A stretch of DNA of 64,000 nucleotides. It comes from Microbacterium sp. EYE_78. GTDB lineage: Bacteria; Actinomycetota; Actinomycetes; Actinomycetales; Microbacteriaceae. The position numbers and the translations under genes are program-made. Shown here in pieces: positions 19,477 through 28,887 of this stretch (its first letter is position 1; the number at the start of each line of letters is the position of its first letter). The stretch is from assembly GCF_023149035.1 (NCBI RefSeq), contig NZ_JAHXMY010000002.1, positions 1,302,001-1,366,000 on the forward strand, read 5' to 3'. Under the pieces are notes generated by a model. The model saw only the letters and a list, made by a program, of their open reading frames with translations. It did not search any database and had not been told where the DNA came from.

Positions 19477-20274
19477 TCAGGCCGTCGCCAGGCCGTCTTC
19501 GAGCACCTCGGGGTACCGCGAGGCTGCTGCACCCGCAACGACGGGGGTGGACGCGATCTCGGCGTCGGACGGCACCACGTCGCACACGACTGCGGTGACG
19601 TTGTCGCGCGAGGCAGCCTCGAGGGCGAGATCGACGATGCCTCGGGCCGCTGCGACGGGATCCGGCACAGCGCGCAACAGGCCGGCGATGTCCGCCTCGG
19701 GCACGTAGTCGGTCACGCCGTCGCTGCACAGCAGCCACCGGTCGCCCGCTGCGACCCCGCGGGTCTCGACGTGGATCACATCGTCCTCGTCGCCGCGCAA
19801 CGAGGCGGTGATGATGTTGCGGCGCGGGTGACGCCAGGCATCCTCCGGCGCAACGAGGCCCTGGTCGACCAGGGCCTGAACGAAGGAGTCGTCACGGGTC
19901 TCGCGGGTGAGCTCGCCTCCCCGGAGCAGGTACCCGCGGGAATCGCCGGTATGGGCGACGACGAGCTCGCCGTCCGCGGTGAGCCACACCCCCGTGAGCG
20001 TGGTCGCCATGCCCGTCAGGGTCTGGTCACGACGGACGTGTGCGCCGAGATCCCAGTTCGCACCGCGGAGGCGCTCGACGAGGGAGGCCGCGTCACGCAG
20101 CGGACCCCGCTGCGTGATCAGCCGGTGAACGAGCGCTGCTGAGGCGAGGTCACCCGAGGGACCACCGCCGACGCCGTCCGCCACAGCAGCGGCGAACGGC
20201 GTCGTGAAGGCGGCATCCTGGTTGACGTCACGGAACGCTCCGACGTCGGAGTGGATACCCGCCCGGAATCGCAT
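19477..20274 (-). CDS. PP2C-type serine/threonine phosphatase
   Basis: The 265-residue protein is a soluble PP2C (PPM) phosphatase with a catalytic domain only. The metal-site motifs are RDVNQDA (Asp20), VADGVGG (Asp33), HTGDSRGYLL, LCSDGVTDY and SRDNVTAVV. It should remove phosphate from Ser or Thr residues. Its ATG is 6 bases after the ctaF stop, so it is the last gene of the ctaC-ctaD-ctaF transcript. That is an unusual partner for an oxidase operon and suggests that the phosphatase is made with the respiratory chain. It lacks the membrane anchor of PstP. Confidence 0.92.
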   Translation of the reverse strand: MRFRAGIHSDVGAFRDVNQDAAFTTPFAAAVADGVGGGPSGDLASAALVHRLITQRGPLRDAASLVERLRGANWDLGAHVRRDQTLTGMATTLTGVWLTADGELVVAHTGDSRGYLLRGGELTRETRDDSFVQALVDQGLVAPEDAWRHPRRNIITASLRGDEDDVIHVETRGVAAGDRWLLCSDGVTDYVPEADIAGLLRAVPDPVAAARGIVDLALEAASRDNVTAVVCDVVPSDAEIASTPVVAGAAASRYPEVLEDGLATA

Positions 20275-20280
20275 CGGCGA

Positions 20281-20715
20281 TCAGCGGGCGAAGTAGCCCC
20301 GGTAGTACTCGTAGACCCAGCCGACGATGGCGACCACGAAGATGCCGACACCGATCGGGATCATGAACTCGCCGACCGCGAGGCCGATGAAGGCGATCGC
20401 AGCCGAACCCGCGAGCACGAGCGGCCACCAGGACCACGGCGAGAACTCACCCATCTCGGGGTCACCGTCATCGATGTCGGCCGTCAGGGAGTCCTCGGGC
20501 AGCGTGCCGCCCTGAGCCTTCTCGACACGGCTCGAGTAAAAGGCGATCATGGCCGCCATCATCGTGACGAAGACGAGTCCGACGGAGCCGACCCACTCGA
20601 TCCGGTTGAAAACCGGCAGCTGCGGGTGGGCAAGGATGTTCCAGCCGACGTAGACGACGGCGACGAGACCGAAGAAGGCCGCGAGGACCCACCACAGGTT
20701 GACGTTGGTCTTCAC
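20281..20715 (-). CDS. ctaF: Cytochrome c oxidase subunit IV (actinobacterial CtaF)
   Basis: The 144-residue membrane protein has four predicted helices: residues about 7-28, 38-58, 93-110 and 115-135. It matches the small actinobacterial subunit IV of the aa3 oxidase (MKTNVNLWWVLAAFFGLVAVVYVGWN). The gene abuts the ctaD stop at 20716 and precedes PP2C by 6 bases. Confidence 0.94.
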   Translation of the reverse strand: MKTNVNLWWVLAAFFGLVAVVYVGWNILAHPQLPVFNRIEWVGSVGLVFVTMMAAMIAFYSSRVEKAQGGTLPEDSLTADIDDGDPEMGEFSPWSWWPLVLAGSAAIAFIGLAVGEFMIPIGVGIFVVAIVGWVYEYYRGYFAR

Positions 20716-22458
20716 TTACTTGACCTCACCGTTCGTCAGATCGACCACCGGGGCGTCGGGTGCGTCCTTCGCAGGACCCACGCCGACGGGGATGCCGGCT
20801 TCGGGGTGGTTCAGGTCGAACGCGGGCCGCTCGCTGCGGATGCGCGGGATCGACGTGAAGTTGTGGCGCGGCGGCGGGCAGCTGGTCGCCCACTCGAGCG
20901 AACCGCCGTAGCCCCAGGGGTCGTTCACGGTCACCTTGGGTGCGGTACGAGCGGTGATCCAGACGTTCAGCAGGAACGGGATCATCGACGCCGCGAGGAT
21001 CATCGACCCGACCGTCGACACCTGGTTCTGCCACGTCCAGCCATCGGCTGCCGAGTAGTCCGCGTAGCGGCGGACCATGCCGTCCGCGCCGAGCCAGTGC
21101 TGGATGAGGAAGGTCATGTGGAAGCCGATGAACAGCAGCCAGAAGTGCACGAGGCCGAGGCGCTCGTTCAGCATCTTGCCGGTCCACTTCGGCCACCAGA
21201 AGTAGAAGCCAGCGAACATCGCGAACACGACGGTGCCGAACACGACGTAGTGGAAGTGCGCGACGACGAAGTACGAGTCCGACACGTGGAAGTCGAGCGG
21301 CGGCGAGGACAGGATGATGCCGGTCAGACCACCGAAGACGAACGACACGAGGAAGCCGAGGGCGAACACCATCGGGGTCTCGAACGTGATCGATCCACGC
21401 CACATCGTGCCGATCCAGTTGAAGATCTTCACGCCCGTCGGGACCGCGATGAGCATGGTCATCAGCGCGAAGAACGGCAGCAGGACGGCGCCCGTGACGT
21501 ACATGTGGTGCGCCCAGACCGAGACCGACAGCGCGGCGATCGCGATCGTCGCGTAGACGAGCGTCTTGTAGCCGAAGATCGGCTTGCGACTGAAGACCGG
21601 GAAGATCTCCGACACGATGCCGAAGAACGGCAGCGCGATGATGTACACCTCGGGGTGCCCGAAGAACCAGAACAGGTGCTGCCAGAGCAGGACGCCACCG
21701 TTGGCCGGGTCGTAGATGTGGGCACCGAGGATGCGGTCGGCCGCTGCGGCGAAGATCGCCGCTGCGAGCACGGGGAACGCCATTAGGATCAGGATGCTCG
21801 TGACCAGCGTGTTCCAGCTGAAGATCGGCATCCGCCACATCGTCATGCCGGGGGCGCGCATCGTCATGATCGTGGTGATGAAGTTGACGCCACCGAGGAT
21901 CGTGCCGAAACCGCTCATGCCGAGGCCCAGCATCCACAGGTCACCACCGGCACCCGGGCTGAAGCTCTCGCCCGCCAGCGGCTGGTAGGCGAACCATCCG
22001 AAGGCGGCTGCGCCCTGCGGGGTGAGGAAGCCGGCGACCGCGATGGTCGAGCCGAACGTGAAGAGCCAGAAGGCGAACGCGTTCAGTCGCGGGAACGCGA
22101 CGTCGGGGGCACCGATCTGCAGCGGGAGCAGCGCGTTGGCGAAGCCGGCGAACAGCGGCGTCGCGAACATCAGCAGCATGATCGTGCCGTGCATCGTGAA
22201 CAGCTGGTTGTACTGCTCCTTGGTCGGCACGACCTGCATACCCGGCTCGAACAGCTCGGCGCGGATGATCAGCGCCATGACGCCGCCGAGCATGAAGAAC
22301 AGCACGGAGGCGATCAGGTACATGTACCCGATGGTCTTGTGGTCGGTGGAGGTGATCCACTTGACGACGATGTTGCCCTTGTGCTCGACGCGCGAGCTGC
22401 TCAGCAGCGCCGCCTGACGAGGGGGCAGCGTCGGGGCCGGAGGCGTGATGGTGGCCAT
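20716..22458 (-). CDS. ctaD: Cytochrome c oxidase subunit I
   Basis: This is the catalytic subunit of the aa3 oxidase, carrying heme a, heme a3 and CuB. The 580-residue protein has twelve membrane helices and the diagnostic segments [32 protein letters not shown] (CuB histidine and the cross-linked tyrosine), [10 protein letters not shown] and [10 protein letters not shown]. The gene overlaps the end of ctaC by one base. Electrons arrive from QcrC of the convergent operon. Confidence 0.98.
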   Translation of the reverse strand: MATITPPAPTLPPRQAALLSSSRVEHKGNIVVKWITSTDHKTIGYMYLIASVLFFMLGGVMALIIRAELFEPGMQVVPTKEQYNQLFTMHGTIMLLMFATPLFAGFANALLPLQIGAPDVAFPRLNAFAFWLFTFGSTIAVAGFLTPQGAAAFGWFAYQPLAGESFSPGAGGDLWMLGLGMSGFGTILGGVNFITTIMTMRAPGMTMWRMPIFSWNTLVTSILILMAFPVLAAAIFAAAADRILGAHIYDPANGGVLLWQHLFWFFGHPEVYIIALPFFGIVSEIFPVFSRKPIFGYKTLVYATIAIAALSVSVWAHHMYVTGAVLLPFFALMTMLIAVPTGVKIFNWIGTMWRGSITFETPMVFALGFLVSFVFGGLTGIILSSPPLDFHVSDSYFVVAHFHYVVFGTVVFAMFAGFYFWWPKWTGKMLNERLGLVHFWLLFIGFHMTFLIQHWLGADGMVRRYADYSAADGWTWQNQVSTVGSMILAASMIPFLLNVWITARTAPKVTVNDPWGYGGSLEWATSCPPPRHNFTSIPRIRSERPAFDLNHPEAGIPVGVGPAKDAPDAPVVDLTNGEVK

Positions 22459-23357
22459 CAGTTGCTCTCTCCTTCAGCGTCGGCCGCGCCGGTGCCGGGC
22501 GCGTTCTGGAGACGGTCGTAGGCGTCGTCGATGTCGCCGGTCTGACCGGCTGCTTCGAGCGAGGCGATGTAGTCGGCATACTCGGCCTCGGAGACGACCT
22601 TCACGTTGAAGAGCATCATCGAGTGGTACTGGCCGCAGAGCTCCGCGCACTTGCCGGTGTACTCACCCTCCTTGGTGGGGATGAACGACCAGTAGTTGTC
22701 GCGGCCCGGGTACATGTCCTTCTTGTAGAGGAAGTCGATGATCCAGAACGAGTGGATGACGTCGCGCGACTCGAGCTGCAGCGTCACCTCCTGGTTCACC
22801 GGCAGGACGAGCTCGGGGATCTCGTTGGTGATGTTGCCCTCGGCGTCGGTCTGCGCCTGCACACCCATGGTCCAGACGGCGTCGTCGGTCTCTTCGCAGC
22901 TGTTGCCGTTGTACTGGAAGTCCCACGCCCACTGCTTGCCGATCGCGGTGATGCAGACGTCGGGGTTCTCGTGCTGCGTCTCGATGATCGCCTGATCGCG
23001 AGCCGTGAAGGCGAAGAAGCCGAGGACGAGGATGACCGGCGCGATCGTGAAGAACATCTCGATCGGCATGTTGTAGCGCAGCTGCACCGGCAGGCCCGAC
23101 TGCCCCTTGCGGCGGCGGTAGGCGATCGCCGCCCACCCCATGAGCGCCCACGTGATGACGCCGACGGCGAGGACGACGATCCACGAGGTCGTCCAGAGCC
23201 CGGCGATCATCGACGTGTGGTTCGTCGCCTGTCCGCCTTCCTCGTCGAAGCCGGGGAGGAAGCCGTTCGCTGTCGTGGGGCTGCAGGCCGCAAGCGCGAC
23301 CGCGGAGGCGATCGCGAGCGGGAGAGCTACCCAACGGAGTCGGCGGTTGACGCGCAC
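22458..23357 (-). CDS. ctaC: Cytochrome c oxidase subunit II
   Basis: Subunit II passes electrons to the oxidase through its CuA centre. The 299-residue precursor has a signal peptide with a lipobox-like LAACS near residue 25, two membrane helices, and the outer CuA domain with [12 protein letters not shown]. The start is GTG at 23357 with AAAGGTG just upstream. It is the first gene of ctaC-ctaD-ctaF-PP2C. The leader region 23358-23471 contains a possible TAGACT box but no strong -35 element. Confidence 0.97.
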   Translation of the reverse strand: MRVNRRLRWVALPLAIASAVALAACSPTTANGFLPGFDEEGGQATNHTSMIAGLWTTSWIVVLAVGVITWALMGWAAIAYRRRKGQSGLPVQLRYNMPIEMFFTIAPVILVLGFFAFTARDQAIIETQHENPDVCITAIGKQWAWDFQYNGNSCEETDDAVWTMGVQAQTDAEGNITNEIPELVLPVNQEVTLQLESRDVIHSFWIIDFLYKKDMYPGRDNYWSFIPTKEGEYTGKCAELCGQYHSMMLFNVKVVSEAEYADYIASLEAAGQTGDIDDAYDRLQNAPGTGAADAEGESN

Positions 23358-23471
23358 GGTGCACCTTTCGGGGACATGAAGGTCAGACTCATGCCAGTCT
23401 AGGGCAACCTCTTACGGGATTCCGGCCATCCGCTCAGGATGCCGGCCGCCGCGGAGGGGACCCGGGATGGA

Positions 23472-23837
23472 TCAGTGGAAGCTGTCACCGCAGGCGCAGC
23501 TGCCGGCGGCGTTGGGGTTGTCGATCGTGAAGCCCTGCTCGGAGATCGTGTCCTTGAAGTCGATCTGCGCACCCTCCAGGTACGGCACCGACATGTCGTC
23601 CACGATGACCTCGACGCCGTCGAAATCGACGGTCTGGTCACCGTCGAGGTAACGCTCGTCGAAGTAGAGCTGGTAGATCAGACCCGAGCACCCGCCGGGC
23701 TGGACGGCGACGCGCAGGCGCAGGTCGTCGCGGTTCTCCTGCGAGAGGAGGCTCTTGACCTTCAGCGCGGCGGCCTCGGTGAGGGCGACGCCGTGGGCCG
23801 GAGCGGTCTCGGTGGTCTGGGTGGCGATGTCGGTCAT
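23472..23837 (-). CDS. erpA: A-type iron-sulfur cluster carrier (ErpA/HesB family)
   Basis: The 121-residue protein delivers Fe-S clusters to apoproteins. The three conserved cysteines are Cys50 (GGCSG), Cys114 and Cys116 (CACGDS), as in ErpA/IscA. I choose the ATG at 23837 (MTDIATQ) over the in-frame ATG at 23864 because GGGAGAG lies just upstream and the extra residues are not conserved. Its place before the cytochrome oxidase operon fits a role in supplying respiratory enzymes. A TAGAAT box about 60 bases upstream is a candidate promoter. Confidence 0.94.
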   Translation of the reverse strand: MTDIATQTTETAPAHGVALTEAAALKVKSLLSQENRDDLRLRVAVQPGGCSGLIYQLYFDERYLDGDQTVDFDGVEVIVDDMSVPYLEGAQIDFKDTISEQGFTIDNPNAAGSCACGDSFH

Positions 23838-23898
23838 GGCTCTCCCATGGGGTCGGGCCGCCAATGCTCTTCAGGAACGGGGGCGGCGGGCTGTTTCG

Positions 23899-23904
23899 AT
23901 TCTA
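23899..23904 (-). promoter_or_regulatory. Candidate -10 box of erpA
   Basis: TAGAAT on the minus strand lies about 60 bases before the ATG. Unlike many genes here, this mRNA would have a leader with a Shine-Dalgarno sequence. Confidence 0.35.
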
Positions 23905-23917
23905 CGGCCCGGCGGGG

Positions 23918-25312
23918 TCAGCGGAGCGTCCGGTCCAGCGATTCGAGGAGCAGGGCCTCCGACACCAGTGCGTTCCGGAACGTCTCGATGTGGAGCGACT
24001 CGTTCGGGCTGTGCGCCCGCGCGTGCGGGTCCTCGACACCGGTCACGAGGATCTGCGCGCCGGTGAACTCGCGGACGAGGTCCGCGATGAACGGGATCGA
24101 TCCGCCCACCCCGATGTCGACCGCGGGGCGTCCGTACCCGCGCTCCAGTGCGTCGCGCGCCTGCGCGACCGCCCATCCCGAGGTGTCGACGAGGAACGGG
24201 TCGCCGAAGTCGACGTCGCGGAACGCCAGCTTCGCCCCGAAGGGGGCGTGGGCGCGCAGGTGCCGCTCGATGGCACCGAAGGCCTCGCGGGCCTCCTGGC
24301 CGGGCGCGACGCGTGTGCTGATGACGACGCTCACCTTCGGACTCAACGTGTTCGACGCATTGCGCACGCTCGGCGCGTCGATGCCGGTGACGGTGATCGA
24401 CGGCTTGTTCCAGATGCGGCTCAGGATCGAATCCCGGCCGATCGGCGAGACGCCGTCGGGCAGACCGGCCTCGCTGCGGAGCGTCCCCTCGGAGTACGGC
24501 GGAGTCTCGGCATCCCGAGCCGTCAGCCCCTCGACCGCGACCGCCCCGTCCTCATCCCACAGCGTGGCCAGCAGGCGAACGGTCGCCATCATCGCGTCCG
24601 GCACCGCTCCCCCGAACATGCCGGAGTGCGAGGCGTGGTCGAGCGTCTCGATGTCCAGCGTGAAGCGGACGTTGCCGCGCAGCGACACGGTCAGCGCCGG
24701 CGTCTCCGAGTCCCAGTTGCCGGAGTCGGCGACGACGATCACGTCGGAACGGAGCGCATCCGCGTTGTCGCTCAGGAATTGCGCGAAGGATGCGGATCCC
24801 GCCTCCTCCTCGCCTTCGAAGAAGAGATTCACCCCGAGGTCGACGTCGTCGCCCAGCACCTCGGTGAGCGCGCGGAGCGCGCCGAGGTGCGCCATGATGC
24901 CCGCCTTGTCATCGGCCGCGCCGCGACCGTAGATGCGGCCGTCCCGCACGGTGGGCTCGAAGGGCGGCGACTGCCAGAGGTCCTCATCGCCGACGGGCTG
25001 CACGTCGTGGTGCGCGTAGAGGAGGATGGTCGGCTTGCCGCCCCGCGCGGAGCGCGAGGCCAGCACCGCCGGCATCCCCTCTTCGCCCGTCTCGGGGATG
25101 ACCGCGGTCTTCACCTCGACGCGGTCGAAGAACCCGAGGTCCTCGACCAGCGCCTTGACCGCATCCGCGCTCCGCTGGACTTCGGCGCGGTCGAAGCCGG
25201 GGAAGGCGACGGAAGGGATGCGGACGAGCGCGCCGAGGTCGGCAATTGCGGCGGGGACCGCGCCGAGAGCCGCCTCGCGCACCGCCTCGGATCGAGAGGA
25301 GTCGGAGGTCAT
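23918..25312 (-). CDS. M20 family dipeptidase
   Basis: The 464-residue enzyme is a zinc dipeptidase of the M20/ArgE-DapE-CPG2 group. The metal ligands are seen in YAHHDVQPVGDEDLW, GRGAADDKAGI and FFEGEEEAGS, with a lid domain around HASHSGMFGGAVPDA. It should cleave small peptides in the cytoplasm. The ATG at 25312 is used because TAAGAT ends 7 bases upstream; the longer open frame upstream lies over the divergent gene. It ends about 80 bases before erpA. Confidence 0.93.
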   Translation of the reverse strand: MTSDSSRSEAVREAALGAVPAAIADLGALVRIPSVAFPGFDRAEVQRSADAVKALVEDLGFFDRVEVKTAVIPETGEEGMPAVLASRSARGGKPTILLYAHHDVQPVGDEDLWQSPPFEPTVRDGRIYGRGAADDKAGIMAHLGALRALTEVLGDDVDLGVNLFFEGEEEAGSASFAQFLSDNADALRSDVIVVADSGNWDSETPALTVSLRGNVRFTLDIETLDHASHSGMFGGAVPDAMMATVRLLATLWDEDGAVAVEGLTARDAETPPYSEGTLRSEAGLPDGVSPIGRDSILSRIWNKPSITVTGIDAPSVRNASNTLSPKVSVVISTRVAPGQEAREAFGAIERHLRAHAPFGAKLAFRDVDFGDPFLVDTSGWAVAQARDALERGYGRPAVDIGVGGSIPFIADLVREFTGAQILVTGVEDPHARAHSPNESLHIETFRNALVSEALLLESLDRTLR

Positions 25313-25319
25313 GCGGGTA

Positions 25320-25325
25320 ATCTTA
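25320..25325 (-). promoter_or_regulatory. Candidate -10 box of the dipeptidase gene
   Basis: TAAGAT on the minus strand ends 7 bases before the ATG at 25312, giving a leaderless-type start. Confidence 0.45.
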
Positions 25326-25364
25326 TGTGGCACGCTTTTCCGCCGATCGCCGAGGACCTCCCCC

Positions 25365-25925
25365 GTGGCCAAGACACCGCCCCCCGCCGACACCGCACCC
25401 GACGCGCCGAGCGGGCCGGGCAAGAACCGCCCGACGCCCACGCGCGCCGAGCAGGAAGCGGCTCGCAAGCGTCCGCTGGTCGCCAACACGAAGGAGGCGC
25501 GTGCGCGGGCGAAGGCGGACCTCGCTGCGCAGCGCGAGAAGGCCCGCATCGGCATGGCCGCCGGCGACGAGCGCTACCTGACGCCGCGCGACCGCGGACC
25601 GCAGCGTCGGTTCGCCCGTGACTACACGGATGCCGGGTGGCACTTCGGTGAGCTGGTGATGCCGCTCCTCGTCATCGTCATCCTGATGGCCCTCGTGCCC
25701 AATAACGCCGTCGTCTTCTACTCCTACGTCGGGCTCTGGGCCTACATCCTCTTCGTCGTCGCCGACATGATCCTGCTGAGCCGCAAGGTGAAGAAGCTGG
25801 CGGCGGCGAAGTGGGGCGACCGGCGCGAGAAGGGCCTCGGCTGGTACGCGGCGATGCGATCGGTGCAGATGCGATTCATGCGCCTGCCCAAGCCGCAGGT
25901 CAAGCGCGGCGACTACCCGAGCTGA
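25365..25925 (+). CDS. DUF3043 membrane protein
   Basis: The 186-residue protein fits the actinobacterial DUF3043 family. It has a charged N-terminal half (PTPTRAEQEAARKRPL, ARAKADLAAQREKARIGMAAGDERYLTPRDRGPQRRFARDY in two parts), two membrane helices at about 103-120 and 125-145, and a basic C-terminus with MRFMRLPKPQVKRGD. Its function is unknown. The GTG at 25365 is chosen because GAGGA lies 8 bases upstream; earlier in-frame codons overlap the divergent dipeptidase. Confidence 0.9.
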   Translation: MAKTPPPADTAPDAPSGPGKNRPTPTRAEQEAARKRPLVANTKEARARAKADLAAQREKARIGMAAGDERYLTPRDRGPQRRFARDYTDAGWHFGELVMPLLVIVILMALVPNNAVVFYSYVGLWAYILFVVADMILLSRKVKKLAAAKWGDRREKGLGWYAAMRSVQMRFMRLPKPQVKRGDYPS

Positions 25926-25941
25926 CTTCGAAGACCACGAC

Positions 25942-25967
25942 GGCCCCGCACCGACAGGTGCGGGGCC
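25942..25967. terminator. Shared terminator between the DUF3043 gene and pyrD
   Basis: GGCCCCGCACC-GACA-GGTGCGGGGCC is a perfect 11-bp hairpin between convergent genes and can act in both directions. Confidence 0.75.
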
Positions 25968-25995
25968 CCTTCGTCCATGGCGCGGATGCCGGAGC

Positions 25996-27015
25996 TCAGC
26001 GCGCGAGTCCGCGGTTGATCTGCCGCCCCCACAGCGGTCCGCGGTAGATGAAGGCGCTGTAGCCCTGGACGAGGTCGGCGCCCGCGGCGAGCCGCTCTCG
26101 GACGTCCGCCGCCGTCTCCACTCCCCCGGCGGCGATGACGCAGAAGTCCGCCGGGACCGCGGCGCGCACGCGGCGGAGCACCTCGAGCGAGCGCTCCCGC
26201 AGCGGCGCCCCGGACAGGCCTCCGGCGCCCATGGCCTCGACGCGTGCGGCATCGGTGGTCAGTCCGGTCCGAGCGATCGTCGTGTTCGTGGCCACGATGC
26301 CGTCCAGCCCCGTGTCGACCGCGAGCGCGGAGATGCCGTCGATCTCGTCATCGGTGAGGTCGGGAGCGATCTTCACCAGCAACGGCGTCGTGCCGGCGGC
26401 ATCCTTCACCGCCGTGAGCAGCGGACGCAGGGTCTCGACCGCCTGCAGACCGCGCAGTCCCGGCGTGTTCGGCGAGGAGACGTTGACGACGAGGTAGTCG
26501 GCGACGGGCGCGACGAGGCGCGTGCTCGCGACGTAGTCCGCCGTCGCGTCCGCGACGTCGACGACGCGGGACTTGCCGATGTTCGCGCCGAGCACCGGAC
26601 GCCGACGACGACGACGCATCCGCGCGAGGCGCGCCGCGACGACCTCGGCGCCGTCGTTGTTGAACCCCATCCGGTTGATGAGCGCCCGGTCGGCGGGGAG
26701 ACGGAACAGTCGCGGCTTCGGATTGCCGTCCTGCGCGATCGCTGTGACGGTGCCGACCTCGATGTGGCCGAACCCGAGCGCGTACAGGCCGATCGCGCCC
26801 AGGGCGTTCTTATCGAACCCGGCGGCGATGCCGAACGGCGAGTCGAACGTCAGCCCGAGGGCCTGCGTCCGCAGGGACGGTGCCGGCTTCGTGAGCGCCC
26901 GTGCCAGCAGGGACAAGGGCGGAGTACCAGCCGCTCGAATGACGGCCATACCGAGGTGGTGCGCGACCTCGGGGTCGGTGCGTCGCAGGACGAGGTCGAA
27001 GAGAAGGCGATACAT
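25996..27015 (-). CDS. pyrD: Quinone-dependent dihydroorotate dehydrogenase
   Basis: PyrD oxidises dihydroorotate to orotate in pyrimidine synthesis and passes electrons to the quinone pool. The 339-residue protein is the membrane-associated class 2 form. It has the N-terminal helical extension MYRLLFDLVLRRTDPE, then GIAAGFDKN, VNVSSPNTPGLR with the catalytic serine, and a C-terminal GYSAFIYRGP. The ATG at 27015 has TAGGCT 7 bases upstream. nrdR ends 63 bases before it on the same strand. Confidence 0.96.
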   Translation of the reverse strand: MYRLLFDLVLRRTDPEVAHHLGMAVIRAAGTPPLSLLARALTKPAPSLRTQALGLTFDSPFGIAAGFDKNALGAIGLYALGFGHIEVGTVTAIAQDGNPKPRLFRLPADRALINRMGFNNDGAEVVAARLARMRRRRRRPVLGANIGKSRVVDVADATADYVASTRLVAPVADYLVVNVSSPNTPGLRGLQAVETLRPLLTAVKDAAGTTPLLVKIAPDLTDDEIDGISALAVDTGLDGIVATNTTIARTGLTTDAARVEAMGAGGLSGAPLRERSLEVLRRVRAAVPADFCVIAAGGVETAADVRERLAAGADLVQGYSAFIYRGPLWGRQINRGLAR

Positions 27016-27022
27016 CGCTGCC

Positions 27023-27028
27023 AGCCTA
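27023..27028 (-). promoter_or_regulatory. Candidate -10 box of pyrD
   Basis: TAGGCT on the minus strand ends 7 bases before the pyrD ATG. No ribosome site is visible. Confidence 0.4.
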
Positions 27029-27078
27029 TCCAGTCGGACATCCCCGCCCCATCCGACGTCGCAGGCCGTGCGGTCGTG

Positions 27079-27552
27079 TCAGGCGTCGGCCTGCTCGCGC
27101 AGCTGCGCACGATCGGCGCGGAGCAACGCGATGGCGTCATCGAAGTCCTCCAGCGTCTCGAACGCCTGGTACACACTCGCGAAGCGCAGGTAGGCGATCT
27201 GGTCGAGCGCCCGCAGCGGCCCGAGGATGGCGAGACCGATCTCGTTGGTGTCGATCTGCGAGACGCCCGTCTGGCGTACGGATTCCTCGACGGCCTGGGC
27301 GAGCATCGCCAGGTCGGCTTCGGTCACCGGCCGCCCCTGGCAGGCCTTGCGGACGCCGGACATGACCTTCTCGCGGCTGAACGGCTCGATGACGCCGGAC
27401 CGCTTGATGACGTTGAGGCTCGCCGTCTCGATGGTCGAGAAACGCCCGCCGCACTCGGGGCACTGACGTCGGCGACGGATGCTGAGACCGTCGTCGCTCG
27501 TGCGCGAGTCGATGACGCGGGAGTCGGAGTGACGGCAGAACGGGCAGTGCAT
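27079..27552 (-). CDS. nrdR: Transcriptional repressor NrdR
   Basis: NrdR represses ribonucleotide reductase genes when dATP and ATP fill its ATP-cone. The 157-residue protein has the zinc ribbon CPFC (3-6) and CPEC (31-34) followed by the ATP-cone domain from about residue 46 ([15 protein letters not shown]). The ATG at 27552 lies 13 bases after the hisD stop, so the two may be cotranscribed. A TAGGCT sequence formed at the hisD stop, 10 bases before the ATG, could give an extra start. Confidence 0.97.
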   Translation of the reverse strand: MHCPFCRHSDSRVIDSRTSDDGLSIRRRRQCPECGGRFSTIETASLNVIKRSGVIEPFSREKVMSGVRKACQGRPVTEADLAMLAQAVEESVRQTGVSQIDTNEIGLAILGPLRALDQIAYLRFASVYQAFETLEDFDDAIALLRADRAQLREQADA

Positions 27553-27565
27553 GGCGGCATCCAGC

Positions 27566-28867
27566 CTACGCGTCGAAGCGTGCCGTGACGGCCTCGCCGT
27601 GCGCCGGCAGCACCTCGGCGTTCGCGAGCGTGACGATCTCGTCGCGCACCTGCGCGAGCGCATCGCGGTCGTAGGTGATCACCTGCTGCGGACGGAGGAA
27701 GGTGGATGCCGACAGGCCGGCGGCGTAGCGGGCCTGTCCCCCCGTGGGCAGCACGTGGTTGCTGCCTGCGAGGTAGTCGCCCAGGCTCACCGGCGTCCAT
27801 GGCCCCACGAAGACGGCGCCCGCATTGACGAAGTCGGCGGGACGGGGGTCGCGCAGGTGCAGCTCGAGGTGCTCGGGCGCGTAGGCGTTGCTGAAGGCGG
27901 TCGCCGTCTCGATGTCGTCGACGAGCACCACGGCGGACTGCGGACCCGCGAAGGCCTGTGCGATCCGCGCGGCGTGCATGGTGCGGCGCGCGCGCACGTC
28001 GACCTCGGCAGCGACGGCGTCGGCGAGCTCTTCGGAGTCCGTGACCAGCACTGCTGCGGCCTGCTCGTCGTGCTCCGCCTGGCTGATGAGGTCGGCGGCG
28101 ATGAGTCCGGCGTCCGCCGAGGCGTCCGCGACCACCAGGATCTCCGTGGCACCAGCCTCCGAATCGGTGCCGACCATCCCCGCGACCACGCGTTTAGCCA
28201 GGGCGACGAAGTTGTTGCCGGGTCCCGAGATGACGTCGACGGGGTCGAGGCCGAGCGATCCGACGCCGTGCGCATACGCACCGATCGCGCCGGCGCCTCC
28301 CATGGCGTAGACCTCCGTGACGCCGAGCAGGCGGGCGGCGGCGAGGATGACGGGGTGCACGCGCCCGTCGTGGTCGCGCTGCGGCGGCGACGCGAGCGCC
28401 ACCTGCGTCACACCTGCGACCTGAGCGGGGACCACGTTCATGACGACGCTCGACGGATACACCGCTTTGCCGCCGGGAACGTAGACGCCCGCGCGACGTA
28501 CGGGCCGCCAGTGCTGCTCGATCCGGGCGCCCGGACCGATCTCCGTGACCACCGGCGCCGGGACCTGGGCCGCGGATGCGCGGCGAACGCGGTCGATCGC
28601 CGTCTCGAGCGCCGCACGGATCGCGGGATCCAGGGCTGCCAGCGCATCGTCCACGTGCTGTTCGGGCACCCGGACGGCGTGTCCGGCGACGCCGTCGAAC
28701 CGCTCGGCCTGCTCGCGGAGCGCGTCCTCGCCGCGCGCCGCGACGTCGGCGACCACGGCTGCGGCGGTCGCCAAGGCCTCATCGCGGGCGGCGGCGGCGC
28801 GGGGTACTGCGGCCAGCAGGTCGGACGGAGCGGACGCGCGGCCGCGCAGGTCGATCGTGCGGAGCAT
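27566..28867 (-). CDS. hisD: Histidinol dehydrogenase
   Basis: HisD performs the last two NAD-dependent oxidations of histidine synthesis. The 433-residue enzyme contains the family signature around [30 protein letters not shown] (in two stretches), QAEHDEQAA with the zinc and catalytic residues, and EHLELHL. No other his gene is adjacent. The ATG at 28867 is preceded by TACCCT with a 6-base gap. The gap also reads GGAGGG, but this is too close for a normal ribosome site. Confidence 0.97.
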   Translation of the reverse strand: MLRTIDLRGRASAPSDLLAAVPRAAAARDEALATAAAVVADVAARGEDALREQAERFDGVAGHAVRVPEQHVDDALAALDPAIRAALETAIDRVRRASAAQVPAPVVTEIGPGARIEQHWRPVRRAGVYVPGGKAVYPSSVVMNVVPAQVAGVTQVALASPPQRDHDGRVHPVILAAARLLGVTEVYAMGGAGAIGAYAHGVGSLGLDPVDVISGPGNNFVALAKRVVAGMVGTDSEAGATEILVVADASADAGLIAADLISQAEHDEQAAAVLVTDSEELADAVAAEVDVRARRTMHAARIAQAFAGPQSAVVLVDDIETATAFSNAYAPEHLELHLRDPRPADFVNAGAVFVGPWTPVSLGDYLAGSNHVLPTGGQARYAAGLSASTFLRPQQVITYDRDALAQVRDEIVTLANAEVLPAHGEAVTARFDA

Positions 28868-28873
28868 CCCTCC

Positions 28874-28879
28874 AGGGTA
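28874..28879 (-). promoter_or_regulatory. Candidate -10 box of hisD
   Basis: TACCCT on the minus strand ends 6 bases before the hisD ATG. Confidence 0.35.
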
Positions 28880-28887
28880 CCGGCGGC

